Shown: positions 17,733 to 27,357, counted from the first letter of the stretch. The stretch is DNA of 64,000 bases from Betaproteobacteria bacterium (GCA_004293675.1 READ01000009.1:180715-244714), one strand, 5' to 3'. The notes: a model not told the origin generated them from the letters alone. Made by a program: numbers and translations.

Positions 17733-18155
17733 ACTGCGACCAGCAAAACAACGAAGTAGTAACCCGCGTTTATGGTGAATAGCTTCCACGATTTTCGCTC
17801 CTTAGCAATCCCACTGTTTAAGACCGGCACAATGAATCCGAGCCACGTAAGAAACGCGGCAGGTAGCACCAGCGACCCATCGGAAATCGCCGCGTTATTC
17901 ATCCCCCACGCCGTCGGATTCCAAACGACCATGCGGCCATCTTCTGCGACGGCGCGAAGATCATCAAAAAGAGCGCAATGATGTTCAGTAACACGCCCTT
18001 GGCGAGAGCCGCACCGTTGTCCTTGCGACATAGGCCGAAGTCAATCTCTCGGGCCAAGCCTTCGCAAAAATTACGGCATACCAAACGTAGCGAAGAAAGA
18101 ATGTCGTAAAGACGGCGATCTGAATCGCCCAAAAGCTAATACTGAACTCGGGCAT
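17711..18155 (-). pseudogene. DUF1761-family membrane protein, frameshifted
   Basis: Three reading frames together spell one DUF1761 protein. The first (from 18155) reads MPEFSISFWAIQ ... RYVWYAVIFAKAWPER, the usual first helix and W-Y...F-x-K-x-W motif. The second reads CRKDNGAALAKGVLLNII ALFLMIF and covers roughly 18050-17950. The third reads NNAAISDGSLVLPAAFLTWL ... NSGIAKERKSWKLFTINAGYY and ends with a hydrophobic helix at 17711. Two frameshifts, near 18050 and near 17940, separate the pieces, so no full-length protein can be made. The family function is unknown. Confidence 0.78.
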
Positions 18156-18552
18156 TTTCGAGTGTTCGGAAAGTGATGTCAGAGCTGGGAAATGTAGAAG
18201 CGGCGATGGCAACCGAATGGTTTGATCGACTCAGCTCGCCGGTCAATCCCAGTCAACGGCTTACCGGTTCGTCGCGCGCCTGTCTCCGTTGTTGCCGATG
18301 CGCGTTCTTGACAAGCGCATTGCACGGGTCTCACGACCGCTTAGCTGCGGCCACTGCGACGATCATGAACGGATATCGGATTTTCAGACTGCAATGTCCG
18401 TGGCCCTACGTCACCAAAGCGCGCAAACCGCAAGCAACCGCAAAAACGCCAGCGTTTACTAGCGTTTTTTTCTTCAACACCATCGACGGGCGATGCGCAG
18501 ATACGTTGAGTTCAACTGCAATTTTCCGACGCGGCGTTGCTCACAACGATGG
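18156..18552. other. Intergenic region, DUF1761 remnant to YiaA-like gene
   Basis: Apart from the likely terminator at 18442-18469, I see nothing coding here. A plus-strand open frame across 18173-18745 has no recognisable content and mostly mirrors the YiaA-like gene. Confidence 0.5.
18442..18469. terminator. Likely bidirectional terminator after the YiaA-like gene
   Basis: AAAAACGC at 18442-18449 pairs with GCGTTTTT at 18462-18469 and is followed by further T on the plus strand. It probably ends the minus-strand YiaA-like transcript. The stem is only 8 bp and A/T-rich, so the call is moderate. Confidence 0.5.
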
Positions 18553-18969
18553 CTATTCGCTGTCGCTAGGTGCCGGTGCGAGCGCGATATCACGCACGTT
18601 TTTCTGGACCGCAACCGCAGCAAATAAGCTCATCACAAAGGCGATGGCGTACAGCCCTTTTTCACTGGCCACCATCTTTGCGTTCCACAAACCAACGGTG
18701 AGTAACGTCAGGCAAAGAATCACCGAAAACCAGCACAGACCGTAATAAATCCCCGTTACATGAATGTTCTCTAAACGATCGCGGATTGATTTTTGCAGCG
18801 ACACTGCCGAGAACAAACCGTACATCAAAAGCACAAAGTAGTATCCCTTTTCATTGAGCGCCATTTCCGCGTTCCACAGCCCAACGATAAACGCGCCCAT
18901 GCCAATGGCAAGCGCCGCCCAAGACGCCGCCACGAACGCGCCGCTAGGTCTTTGAATTTGTGGTTTCAT
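18553..18969 (-). CDS. YiaA/YiaB-family inner-membrane protein
   Basis: A 138-residue protein with two copies of the YiaAB two-helix domain. The first copy reads ASWAALAIGMGAFIVGLW, NAEMALNEKGYYFVLL and LFSAVSLQKSIRDR; the second reads LTLLTVGLWNAKMVASEKGL and LFAAVAVQKNVRDI. The internal duplication (GLWNA-x-M ... EKG ... QKxxRD in both halves) is obvious. Four transmembrane helices are expected. The family function is unknown. Confidence 0.85.
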   Translation of the reverse strand: MKPQIQRPSGAFVAASWAALAIGMGAFIVGLWNAEMALNEKGYYFVLLMYGLFSAVSLQKSIRDRLENIHVTGIYYGLCWFSVILCLTLLTVGLWNAKMVASEKGLYAIAFVMSLFAAVAVQKNVRDIALAPAPSDSE

Positions 18970-19284
18970 AGGTGGTTTTCTTGAATGCGCCAGATGAGGC
19001 GTTGGGTGAATGAGGGATTAACTATAGACGCAGTTCGCCAAAGTGTTGGTCTTCTCGAGGGCATCGGTGCCGAAGTCAGTACGTATCGCCCATCATCTTG
19101 AAGCTTCGCGTTGAATGTCGTTCATACCTTTCTTGTGGGTCATTGGGGGGCGATCGAATTGAAATGAGTACTGCGTTTAATCGATGTACTTTTCGAATCG
19201 ATACTCGGGTACGAGCGAAGTGTTTCGCTATTGGTTGGGTTTGTCGTCATGGGTTTCGTGTTGTACTTCCGGCGGGGTTCTTCA
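18970..19284. other. Non-coding stretch before the repeat cluster
   Basis: It contains the likely promoter region of the YiaA-like gene next to 18969. Otherwise I see no gene or structure until the repeats begin near 19285. Confidence 0.5.
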
Positions 19285-19742
19285 TTTGCCGTTATGGTTC
19301 GACAGGCTCACCACGAACGGAGAAAAAGGGCTCAACGCGAACGGGGGAAACAGGATGGGGGGACGGTTCTTCTTTTGCCGTTATGTTTCGACGGGCTCAC
19401 CACGAACGGAGAAAGGGCTCACTACGAACGGGGGAACGGGCTCACCGCGAACGGGGAAAGGGCTCAACGCGAACGGGGAAACAGGATGGGTGGGGGGTCT
19501 TCTTTTGCCGTTGTGGTTCGACGGGCTCACCACGAACGGAAAAAGGGCTCACTACGAACGGGGGAACGGGCTCACCGCGAACGGAGAAAGGGCTCACTTT
19601 GAGCGGGGGAAACAGGATGGGTGGAGGGTTCTTCTTTTGCCGTTGTGGTTCGACGGGCTCACCACGAACGGGAAACGCGGGCTGACCGCGAACAGGAGAA
19701 CGGGCTCACCACGAACGCGTCGACAGGCTCACCGCGGGTGGA
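19285..19742 (+). repeat. Cluster of GGCTCACC(A/G)CGAACGG repeats in a higher-order tandem array
   Basis: About a dozen copies of a 15-20 base unit such as GGCTCACCACGAACGG occur, separated by short G/A-rich linkers. They are nested in four larger units that each begin TTCTTC(A/T)TTTGCCGTT and then carry a TTCGACGGGCTCACC copy; the larger units start near 19285, 19369, 19498 and 19628. The first three contain GAAACAGGATGG. Single copies of the small unit also occur at 44425 and 55468. All three plus-strand frames are open, an effect of the repeat, so the predicted proteins here are not called genes. Confidence 0.85.
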
Positions 19743-19783
19743 GATAGTGAGGCCACACCGGTCAAACAGCTTCATCTATTATC

Positions 19784-19867
19784 GCCCTACGAAATAGGGC
19801 TTATAGCGATTTTTTACTAATTACTGAAAACCTATAAAAAATTCAGCAAAGCCAGATTTCACTGGGC
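19784..19867. repeat. 84-bp intergenic inverted-end element, copy 3
   Basis: The left arm is GCCCTACGAAATAGGGCTT; the right arm from the other strand is GCCCAGTGAAATCTGGCTT. Exactly 84 bases. It lies 30 bases beyond the glnE stop, between glnE and the repeat cluster. Confidence 0.85.
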
Positions 19868-19897
19868 ATTTCTGTGAATTGCTGTTGTAACCATCCG

Positions 19898-22537
19898 TCA
19901 TTTTCCGGTTTCAGCGCCTTGAAACACGCGCTCCCAAAACGCGCGAATCGGTGCGGCCATGGGGGTTGATTCGGCAATTGGAATCTGTGCTCGGAGCTCG
20001 CCGTGGGGGGCTTGTAGCCGGACGGCGTGTTGTTTGGCTCGGAGCTTTCGGTAGGCGTTGGCGGCGCTGGTGGCGATCGTTGCGCCATCCGCACCGAGCA
20101 GGCCGAGCTCTCCGGCGCGGATGGCCAGTGCGATGTTGCCGTGGTTGGCGCGCAGGGTTTCGTGGGTGGCGCTGTGGCGCAGTACTAGCGTTTGCACGGC
20201 AAATTCCATATCGACCAAGCCGCCGCGATCGTGCTTTAAATCAAACGCGGTGTCGGCGTTTTTGTTGATGCGTTCTTTGGCCAAACGCTCGCGCATGTCG
20301 AGTACATCGGTTCGCAGTGGTGACCAGTCGCGCGGTGTGGCGAGGATGGCGTTCCTGATGCTTTCGAACTGTGCGCCTACGGTTGCGTCGCCGGCAGCAA
20401 ATCGAGCGCGGGTGAGTGCTTGGTGCTCCCAGGTCCAGGCTTTTTCGCGTTGATATTGTTCGAACGCGCTGACGGTCGTTAGCAGCAATCCGGCTTGTCC
20501 GTCGGGGCGCAAGCGGGCGTCAACTTCGTAGGCGCGACCGGCGGCGGTGAGGGTAGTGAGCCAACTTTGCAAACGCTGGGCGATGCGGGTGAGGGCGTCG
20601 CGGTGCTCACTCACATCGTCGGGCATCAAGAAAATCAAATCAAGATCGCTGGCGTAGCCGAGCTCTTTGCCGCCCCAACGACCGTAGGCGATCACGGCGA
20701 TTCGCGCGGCGTCGGGTAAGTTGGCGGCGCGCAATAAGCGTTGCAACGTTTGCTCAACGACCGCATCGGCGAGCGCTGATAGATGATCGGACAGCGTTTC
20801 AACGGTGAGCAAACCTGCCACGTCTTTGAGCAACAGACGAAACATTTCTCCTTGTTGAAAATGACGCACGGCGTCCATGCCACGTTCGGTGTCGTCGCCC
20901 GTCTCGTCGAGCGCGCTTCTAAGTTCGCGCTGCCACGCGGCGTAGTCAACGGCGGCGGTCAACGATCGCGAATCGATGAGCTCATCGAGCAGCAGCGGAT
21001 GCGTGCTGATGTAGTGCACCGCCCACGGGCTGGCGGCTGCCAAATCGACGACACGGCGCAGCACGTTGGGGCGCTCGATCATTAGCGCTAAGTAGCTCGA
21101 GCGCGATGCAACCTGCGCCAGCAGATCGACCGAGCGAGTTGCGGCGGCATCGGGGGCGCTGCTGTGTTTGGCGTAATCGAGCGCGCGATCAGCGAGTGTT
21201 TGCAAGCGTTGACGGCTGGCAGCGGGCAGGGCGCGTGCTTTGGCGCCATTGAGCGTTGCTTCGACGAATTGTTTTACTTGCGCTTCATCGGTAAACGCGC
21301 TGCCCGGTGGCGGTGTTTGGCTTGTTGCGACCGGTGTAGCGTGTGCAGTGGGTGCCGCTGCAGCCAGCGCGGGCGCGCCGTTTAGCGTGCTGTCAAAAAA
21401 TGCCGCAACGTCGGTGCGCACGGCTTCGAGCTGGCTCTCAAACGCGTCGCTGCTCGAAAATCCGAGCACAGCGGCCAAATCGCTAAGGGCGTCGGCAGCA
21501 TCGGGCAAGGTCTGCGTTTGCAAATCATCGCGGTATTGCAGCATGTGCTCGACGCGGCGTAAAAATTGGTAGTGCGACGACAAAGCATGCGCTCGCTCGG
21601 CGGGGACTAAGCCCGCGTGACTCAACGCTGCGAGCGAATCGAGCGTGGTTCGTGTGCGCATTCGAGCGTCGCGTCCGCCGCGCACCAGCTGCCGAAGCTG
21701 CACGCCGAATTCGAGTTCACGAATGCCACCGCGACCGAGTTTGATGTTGCGAGGATTATTTTTTTCATTGCGAAGCTGTGCGTGCAAATCACGCATGCCC
21801 GCGACGGCGTCGAAATCTAGGTAACGTCGAAACACGAATGGCTGCACCAGCGCCGAGAGCTCCGTTTGCAGTGAGCCGGCGCACAGCCGCGAACGCAGCC
21901 ACGCGATACGCTCCCACATGCGGCCTTGCTCAACAAAATAGCGCTCAAGAAAATCAAGCGTCGGCACCACGGGCCCGGCGTCGCCGTACGGGCGCAGCCG
22001 CGTATCAACACGAAACACGAAATCCCCGTCAATGCTTCGGTCGAGCGTTCGCGATACGGCGCGGGCGAGCTTGGCCAATTCATCGGTGTGCGTCGCATCA
22101 GGGTCTTCGCATAAAAAAACGATGTCGATGTCGGACGATACATTGAGCTCAAACCCGCCCATTTTTCCCATCGCCACAACGGAAAAATCGCGCGGCGGTG
22201 TGGCGGTGTCAAACATTGCCTTGCTGTGGGCGGCAACGGCGGCGTTGACCGACAAGTCAGCAAACTGCGTGAGCGCATGCACCAGGCCGCTAAACGGCGC
22301 AGCATCGACGATGTCCGACACGATGGTGCGCAACATCAGCGTTTTGCGAAGGCTACGAAGCACGCTGTCAATGTTGTCGCTCGTTGCGGACATGGCTTGG
22401 GTGTGCCAATCGTCCCAATCAATCGGCGTGGCGCGTTCGGCCACGATTTTGTCCACCCATGCGGCATCGGCGCGGCGCAGGCGAGCGGCGTAACGTGAGT
22501 AATGGAACGCGTGGTCAATGGTATCGGTCTGAGTCAT
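19898..22537 (-). CDS. glnE: Bifunctional glutamine synthetase adenylyltransferase/adenylyl-removing enzyme
   Basis: GlnE adds and removes AMP on glutamine synthetase according to nitrogen status sensed through PII. Two nucleotidyltransferase domains are visible. The N-terminal one (adenylyl-removing) has MGKMGGFELNVSSDIDIVFL with the D-x-D pair and RLRPYGDAGPVV. The C-terminal one (adenylylating) has YGRWGGKELGYASDLDLIFL and RLRPDGQAGLL. The linking GRGGIRELEFGVQLRQLV block and its C-terminal counterpart DRGGLVDMEFAVQTLVL are also present. At 879 residues it is slightly shorter than the enterobacterial enzyme. It is divergent from yhdP, a common betaproteobacterial arrangement. Confidence 0.96.
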   Translation of the reverse strand: MTQTDTIDHAFHYSRYAARLRRADAAWVDKIVAERATPIDWDDWHTQAMSATSDNIDSVLRSLRKTLMLRTIVSDIVDAAPFSGLVHALTQFADLSVNAAVAAHSKAMFDTATPPRDFSVVAMGKMGGFELNVSSDIDIVFLCEDPDATHTDELAKLARAVSRTLDRSIDGDFVFRVDTRLRPYGDAGPVVPTLDFLERYFVEQGRMWERIAWLRSRLCAGSLQTELSALVQPFVFRRYLDFDAVAGMRDLHAQLRNEKNNPRNIKLGRGGIRELEFGVQLRQLVRGGRDARMRTRTTLDSLAALSHAGLVPAERAHALSSHYQFLRRVEHMLQYRDDLQTQTLPDAADALSDLAAVLGFSSSDAFESQLEAVRTDVAAFFDSTLNGAPALAAAAPTAHATPVATSQTPPPGSAFTDEAQVKQFVEATLNGAKARALPAASRQRLQTLADRALDYAKHSSAPDAAATRSVDLLAQVASRSSYLALMIERPNVLRRVVDLAAASPWAVHYISTHPLLLDELIDSRSLTAAVDYAAWQRELRSALDETGDDTERGMDAVRHFQQGEMFRLLLKDVAGLLTVETLSDHLSALADAVVEQTLQRLLRAANLPDAARIAVIAYGRWGGKELGYASDLDLIFLMPDDVSEHRDALTRIAQRLQSWLTTLTAAGRAYEVDARLRPDGQAGLLLTTVSAFEQYQREKAWTWEHQALTRARFAAGDATVGAQFESIRNAILATPRDWSPLRTDVLDMRERLAKERINKNADTAFDLKHDRGGLVDMEFAVQTLVLRHSATHETLRANHGNIALAIRAGELGLLGADGATIATSAANAYRKLRAKQHAVRLQAPHGELRAQIPIAESTPMAAPIRAFWERVFQGAETGK

Positions 22538-22597
22538 AGCCTACATTGTCGCGCGAACGGCGCCGCTGACGGTGGGCCTCGATAGAATCCAGCCAGC

Positions 22598-25500
22598 ATG
22601 CATGAACCTCAACCGAGCGGCGCGAGCCCAGCCATTGATAGCGCCAACGCCCGCGTTGCGCCGACATCGTCGCCCCGTGCGGGTCGGTGGATCGGGCGTT
22701 GTATTCGGGTGTTTTTTTGGTTGACGCTCGCCGCTACGGTCGCGTTTTTGGCGGCGATTGCCGCAACGCGCTTTTGGCTGGTGCCCAACGCCGATGAATT
22801 TCGTCCGCGTATCGTTGAAGCGCTGTCCCGCTTGACCCAGCAACGCGTCGTAATCGGCGCATTCGAGGCGGGCTGGAATGGCTGGTCGCCCGAAATCAAA
22901 ATGAAGCGGCTGCAAATTCTTGACCCGCGCGGCAAGATGTTGCTTGAACTGCCCGAAGTCGAGACGACGGTGTCATGGCGCTCGCTGCTGCTGTTTGAGC
23001 CGCGGCTTTCAGCGCTGACCATTCGTGCGCCGCGCGTGGTGATTCGTCGAACCGCACAAAATCAGCTCACGGTGGCGGGTATCGACGTTGATTTGGATGC
23101 AAAGTCCGAAGGCGATCCCGCCGCGCTCGAATGGTTGTTGCGGCAGCGCTTGGTGCAAGTGGCTGGCGGCGAGCTGGAATGGCAGGACGAGTGGCGCGGG
23201 CTGCCACCGCTTCGGCTCCGAGACGTGAATATTCGGCTCTTTAACGACGGTTCGTATCACCGAATCGGCATGACCGCGACGCCAAGCGCTGATATCGCCG
23301 CGCCGATTGATTTTCGGAGCGAATTTAGCGGTTCCAACGTGCGAAAAATTTCCGATTGGGACGGCAGCGCGTATGTGCGCGTTGACTACGCCAATATCGG
23401 CAATCTAGCGCGCTATTTGCCGCTGCCGATCGACATTGCCAGGGGCGAGGGCGGTTTGCAGTCGTGGTTTGAATTTGTCGATGGCCGCGCGGTGGCGGTC
23501 ACCAGCGACGTGGTGCTCAAAAACGCGCAGGTATTGATCGAACGACCCGATGCGAAGCGCCTTGCCGCAAGCGCCGCAAGCGCCGCGACCGCTGCACCGA
23601 CCTCCCGCGAAGCGCTCAACGTGAGCGCGGTGAGCGGTCGCCTAGCGTGGCGAGAGACCGCACAAAATGTGAAAGAAAAAACATCGGCGCAGCGTTGGTC
23701 GTTGCGTGACGCCGTGGTCACTACGCTATCGGGCGAGACATCAATGCCCATTTCGGGCGAGCTCAAATTGAATTGGCGCGACGATATCGTTGGCAGCGGC
23801 GAGCTGCGGGCGAGCGAATTTGATTTGACGATTGCACAGACTATTGCGCGCTCCGCGCCACTACCCAGCGGTTTCGCGGCGTCGCTTCAAAGTGCGGCAC
23901 CCCAGGGTCGCGTTCGCAGCATGGAGCTGACGTGGCAACGCCCGCCCGATGCTCCGAAATCGTCGCTGCCAAACTTCAAATTGGGCGCGGAATTCGACCG
24001 CTTTGGTGTGCGCGTGTCGGATCGTTTTGCGCTGAGCGGTGTGACTGGACGCGTGCGAGCGACCGAGCGCGACGGCGTGCTCGAGATTGCTACAAATGCG
24101 GGTACAGCCATTCCGTCATCCGGGGCGATGGCGTCGGTCAAAAGTGCAATTGCTGGATTGACGGGCAACGCGGCTGCGCGCACAAAGCCAGCATCGCAGC
24201 CATCGATCGCAGTGCCGCTGCTGATTGATTTGGGCGAGACCTTAGCTCGCCCCATTTCGATTGACAGCGCTAACGGGCGGTTGAGCTGGTCAAGGATTAC
24301 GCCGCCCCCATCTGCCCCCGTAGCTGCGCCCGCAGCCGGAACCGCGGCACCACAGGTCGCAACGACCGCGCCGCAATGGAGCGTGCAGGTGGAAGCCTTG
24401 GCGCTGAGCAACGCCGATCTTGACACCCGAATTGACGGCACATGGCGCAGCGATGAGCTGGGGCCAGGCATCGCGAAGCTCACGGCGAATTTCAAGCGCG
24501 TCAACCTGCCGAGCGTGCACAAGTATTTACCCACGCATCTGCCGGAGCACACGCGTACTTGGGTGCGTGACGCGGTGATTTCGGGCGTGGCCAGTGACGG
24601 TGTTGCTAGCGTCAACGGTGCGCTGTGGCACTTTCCGTTTGCCGAAGACAAGCACGGCGTTTTTGAGTTGAAGGCTGCTCTCAATGAACTCGAGCTTGAT
24701 TACGCGGATCGGTGGCCGCGGGCCATGGGCATCGATGGGCAAATCGTGTTTCGCGGCAGCAGTCTCAGCGCACAGGTTGCGCGCGCGTCGATCTCCGGTG
24801 TGGCCATTGGTCCCACACAGGTGCGGCTACCCGACATGGATAGCAAGAACCCGCTGCTTGAAATTCGCGGCAGCGCAGCGGGATCGATGGATGGCTTTTT
24901 GCGTTTCGTTGAAAAGAGTCCGGTCAATCAGATGCTCGATCGCTTTCTTGAAAACGCGAAGGCTACGGGCAACGCCAAGCTCAATTTGCTCCTCAATATT
25001 GCGCTCGGACAAGCCGAGCGCACCAAGCTCGAAGGTGAATTTGCGTTTGATGGTAATCGCGTTGAACTCGGCACCGAATTGCCGGTGATGGAGGCCGTTA
25101 GCGGCAAGATTCGATTCACTGAAGCCGATGCAAAGTCACGCGAGCTCACCGCCAGTGCCCTAGGCGGACAAATGAGCGTTAACGTATCGACTGAAGCAGG
25201 GCACATCCGTGCGCAGGCCACCGGAACCGCCGATTTGGCGCGGGTGAAGGAGCGCTACAACTATCCGTTTTTGGATCAACTCAAGGGCGTTGCTACGTGG
25301 GCGTTGGACACTCGATACGTCACAGGTGCCCGCGCGCCCGCCGCAGCGCCCGCCGTTGCCGCTTCAACGGCTGCGCTTAGGGAGGAGCCCATCTCGCTTC
25401 GATTGACCGCTACGCTGGCGCCGCAAACACTGCCCTTCGATTCAGTGATGCAGGTGGGTGCGCAGCCGCGAAATGCAGCGCTGCCGATTGCGTTTTCGAT

Positions 25501-26977
25501 GATCCGCACGCAGCTAGCAGCGGGTCAAGATCAGGTCGAATTTGAGCTGCCCGGATTGCTGCACACGGTGCTCGAGCGCAGCGCCGAAGGCGCGGCGGGC
25601 GCGCGCACCGTTGAGCGCGCTGTGGTGAATTTAGGCTTACAAAAAACGCCGTTGCCGACGCGCGGCTATTCCATTCGCGGCGAGCTCGCCAAGCTCGATG
25701 TGGATGAGGCGCTGTCGCTGCTGCCTTCGTTCACCGGCAGTGGTGCGAAAAACGTGGGCGGTGTGAAAACTGAGAGCAACTCAGCCGATTTCGTCAACGT
25801 CAATTTGCGCGCGGATCGGGTAACGGTGTTTTCGCATGTGCTCAATGACGCGACGCTTCGAGCGCAACCATCGGGGCAGCGCTGGCGCTTGGCGCTGCGC
25901 TCGAAAGAAGCCACGGGCGTGATTTCGATCGACAATGCTGTGGGTGGCAACGAAGTCGATGCGGTATCCGTGCGCTTGCAAAAGTTTTCGTGGCCAACGC
26001 CCGCGTCAGCCGCCGATCGGCTGGGGGCTTCGTTGGCGGTGACGACCAATCCGGGCCATGCTGCATCCACCGGCGCGGGCAAATCGCCATCGTCTAACAA
26101 GTGGCCGAAACTTGATTTGGTGGCTGAAAGTTTCGTGAGCGATGGACGCGAATTGGGGCGCTTGGAAGTTCGCGCGCAGCCCGCCGCTGATCTGTGGCGC
26201 ATTGAATCGGTGAAACTGGTCAATGCCGATGGCAGCATCGATGCGTCGGGGCGGTGGCGCGTGCCTGCGCCGGGCAGCGCGGAATCGCTGGTGGGCAGCA
26301 CATCGGTTGATGTGGCGCTCAAGTGGACCGACGCGGGGCGCTTCATGCAGCGCTTTGGCTTGCCCAAGGGGGTTGAGCGCGCCGCCGGTGACATCAGCGG
26401 CGCGATCAGCTGGCCGGGCTCGCCCGCGCAGTTTTCCTATGCGGCGCTCGGCGGGCGATTTACGCTCACTACCGCCGGGGGGCGATTCACGGAAATGGAG
26501 CCTGGGCTCGCCAAGCTTTTGGGCGTGTTGTCGTTGCAATCTTTGCCGCGACGACTGTCATTTAATTTCGATGATTTATTTAATCGCGGTTTCGCGTTTG
26601 ACACGGTGAACGCCGAGGTCAGTATCGCCAGCGGCAGCGCCAAATCCGAAGCGTTTAATATCGCCGGCCCCGCCGCACGCGTGGAAATTCGCGGCACCGC
26701 AGACATCGTGAAAGAAACGCAAAACTTGCAAGTGCGGGTGTTTCCAAGTTTGACGGTGGCCACGGCCGTGGGCATCGGATTGGCCACCGCCAATCCGGCC
26801 ATTGGTGCCGCCGTGTTGCTCGGTCAAAAAGTCGCGCGCGACCCGATCGAGCGGGTGTTGATGCAGGAATTCGACATCACTGGAAACTGGGCCACGCCCG
26901 AGGTCAAGCAAACGCGTGGTATGGGCACGCCAGTGGCCGCGCCGACGAAGGATGGTGCCAGTAGCGGTACGCAGTAG
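22598..26977 (+). CDS. yhdP: YhdP-family AsmA-like envelope protein
   Basis: A 1,459-residue protein of the YhdP/TIGR02099 family. One N-terminal membrane helix (IRVFFWLTLAATVAFLAAIAA) is followed by a very long, beta-rich periplasmic region with DUF3971 and AsmA-like C-terminal parts; LSALTIRAPRVVIRR, NFKRVNLPSVHKYLPTHLPE and SYAALGGRFTLTTAGGRF are representative. The end GLATANPAIGAAVLLGQKV is highly typical. In E. coli, YhdP, TamB and YdbH are bridge-like proteins moving phospholipid between inner and outer membranes. Ala/Pro-rich insertions (near residues 320, 570 and 910) are low-complexity linkers. The gene starts 60 bases from divergent glnE. Confidence 0.93.
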   Translation: MHEPQPSGASPAIDSANARVAPTSSPRAGRWIGRCIRVFFWLTLAATVAFLAAIAATRFWLVPNADEFRPRIVEALSRLTQQRVVIGAFEAGWNGWSPEIKMKRLQILDPRGKMLLELPEVETTVSWRSLLLFEPRLSALTIRAPRVVIRRTAQNQLTVAGIDVDLDAKSEGDPAALEWLLRQRLVQVAGGELEWQDEWRGLPPLRLRDVNIRLFNDGSYHRIGMTATPSADIAAPIDFRSEFSGSNVRKISDWDGSAYVRVDYANIGNLARYLPLPIDIARGEGGLQSWFEFVDGRAVAVTSDVVLKNAQVLIERPDAKRLAASAASAATAAPTSREALNVSAVSGRLAWRETAQNVKEKTSAQRWSLRDAVVTTLSGETSMPISGELKLNWRDDIVGSGELRASEFDLTIAQTIARSAPLPSGFAASLQSAAPQGRVRSMELTWQRPPDAPKSSLPNFKLGAEFDRFGVRVSDRFALSGVTGRVRATERDGVLEIATNAGTAIPSSGAMASVKSAIAGLTGNAAARTKPASQPSIAVPLLIDLGETLARPISIDSANGRLSWSRITPPPSAPVAAPAAGTAAPQVATTAPQWSVQVEALALSNADLDTRIDGTWRSDELGPGIAKLTANFKRVNLPSVHKYLPTHLPEHTRTWVRDAVISGVASDGVASVNGALWHFPFAEDKHGVFELKAALNELELDYADRWPRAMGIDGQIVFRGSSLSAQVARASISGVAIGPTQVRLPDMDSKNPLLEIRGSAAGSMDGFLRFVEKSPVNQMLDRFLENAKATGNAKLNLLLNIALGQAERTKLEGEFAFDGNRVELGTELPVMEAVSGKIRFTEADAKSRELTASALGGQMSVNVSTEAGHIRAQATGTADLARVKERYNYPFLDQLKGVATWALDTRYVTGARAPAAAPAVAASTAALREEPISLRLTATLAPQTLPFDSVMQVGAQPRNAALPIAFSMIRTQLAAGQDQVEFELPGLLHTVLERSAEGAAGARTVERAVVNLGLQKTPLPTRGYSIRGELAKLDVDEALSLLPSFTGSGAKNVGGVKTESNSADFVNVNLRADRVTVFSHVLNDATLRAQPSGQRWRLALRSKEATGVISIDNAVGGNEVDAVSVRLQKFSWPTPASAADRLGASLAVTTNPGHAASTGAGKSPSSNKWPKLDLVAESFVSDGRELGRLEVRAQPAADLWRIESVKLVNADGSIDASGRWRVPAPGSAESLVGSTSVDVALKWTDAGRFMQRFGLPKGVERAAGDISGAISWPGSPAQFSYAALGGRFTLTTAGGRFTEMEPGLAKLLGVLSLQSLPRRLSFNFDDLFNRGFAFDTVNAEVSIASGSAKSEAFNIAGPAARVEIRGTADIVKETQNLQVRVFPSLTVATAVGIGLATANPAIGAAVLLGQKVARDPIERVLMQEFDITGNWATPEVKQTRGMGTPVAAPTKDGASSGTQ

Positions 26978-27040
26978 AGGGGCGTTGCCGCGGCTTTTTC
27001 CGTGGTGGAACACACTAACAAACGAAAAAATTGAATGTAA

Positions 27041-27124
27041 GCCTTGTAAAATAAGGGCTTCATTGACTTTAATTGCGATGTCGATAACGCAATAAAACGT
27101 CACCAAGCCCTTATTTTATGCGGC
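27041..27124. repeat. 84-bp intergenic inverted-end element, copy 4 (best-preserved arms)
   Basis: The left arm is GCCTTGTAAAATAAGGGCTT and the right arm, from the other strand, GCCGCATAAAATAAGGGCTT: 17 of 20 positions identical. Exactly 84 bases. It lies between the convergent 3' ends of yhdP and the Smr gene, so it is unlikely to be a promoter. Confidence 0.9.
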
Positions 27125-27199
27125 GTATCGTGAAATTTATGTGTTTCGTCACCCAATGGCCACGCTGAATCGAAGCGCGATGCTGGGTAGGGCACAGGC

Positions 27200-27237
27200 T
27201 CCCTCCCCCTGGGGGGGAGGGTTGGGGAGAGGGTGAT
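27200..27237. repeat. GC-rich dispersed palindromic repeat (CCCTCCCCC...GGGAGGG type)
   Basis: CCCTCCCCCTGGGGGGGAGGG followed by TTGGGGAGAGGGTG. Related copies occur at 28127-28281, 51246-51350 and 63008-63045. This is a common class of short dispersed palindromic repeat in proteobacteria. Confidence 0.75.
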
Positions 27238-27357
27238 GGCATGGCTCTACCGTTCGCTATAACGCCCTCAACGACAGTGGCTTCCGGGTTAAGCTACTAA
27301 GCGCTGTTTGCCAACGATTTCACCCGTCGATGTAGCTACGTTTCAGCCACGAAGCGC

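Larger units (their letters stand above)
26978..27357. other. Convergent intergenic region, yhdP to Smr gene
   Basis: It holds 84-bp element copy 4 (27041-27124) and one GC-rich palindromic repeat (27200-27237). No gene is seen. Confidence 0.6.

Noticed and set aside
19285..19742. A CRISPR array
   Set aside because: Units and linkers vary in length, the linkers are near-identical G/A-rich strings rather than unique spacers, and no cas genes are present.
19098..19747. Three overlapping open frames of 123 to 195 codons in the repeat cluster
   Set aside because: All arise from the same repeated DNA read in three frames; there is no start context and no protein-like composition.
25666..26394. 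Long minus-strand open frames inside yhdP and glnE
   Set aside because: They are antisense shadows favoured by high G+C third positions, with Ser/Arg/Pro-rich translation and no motifs.
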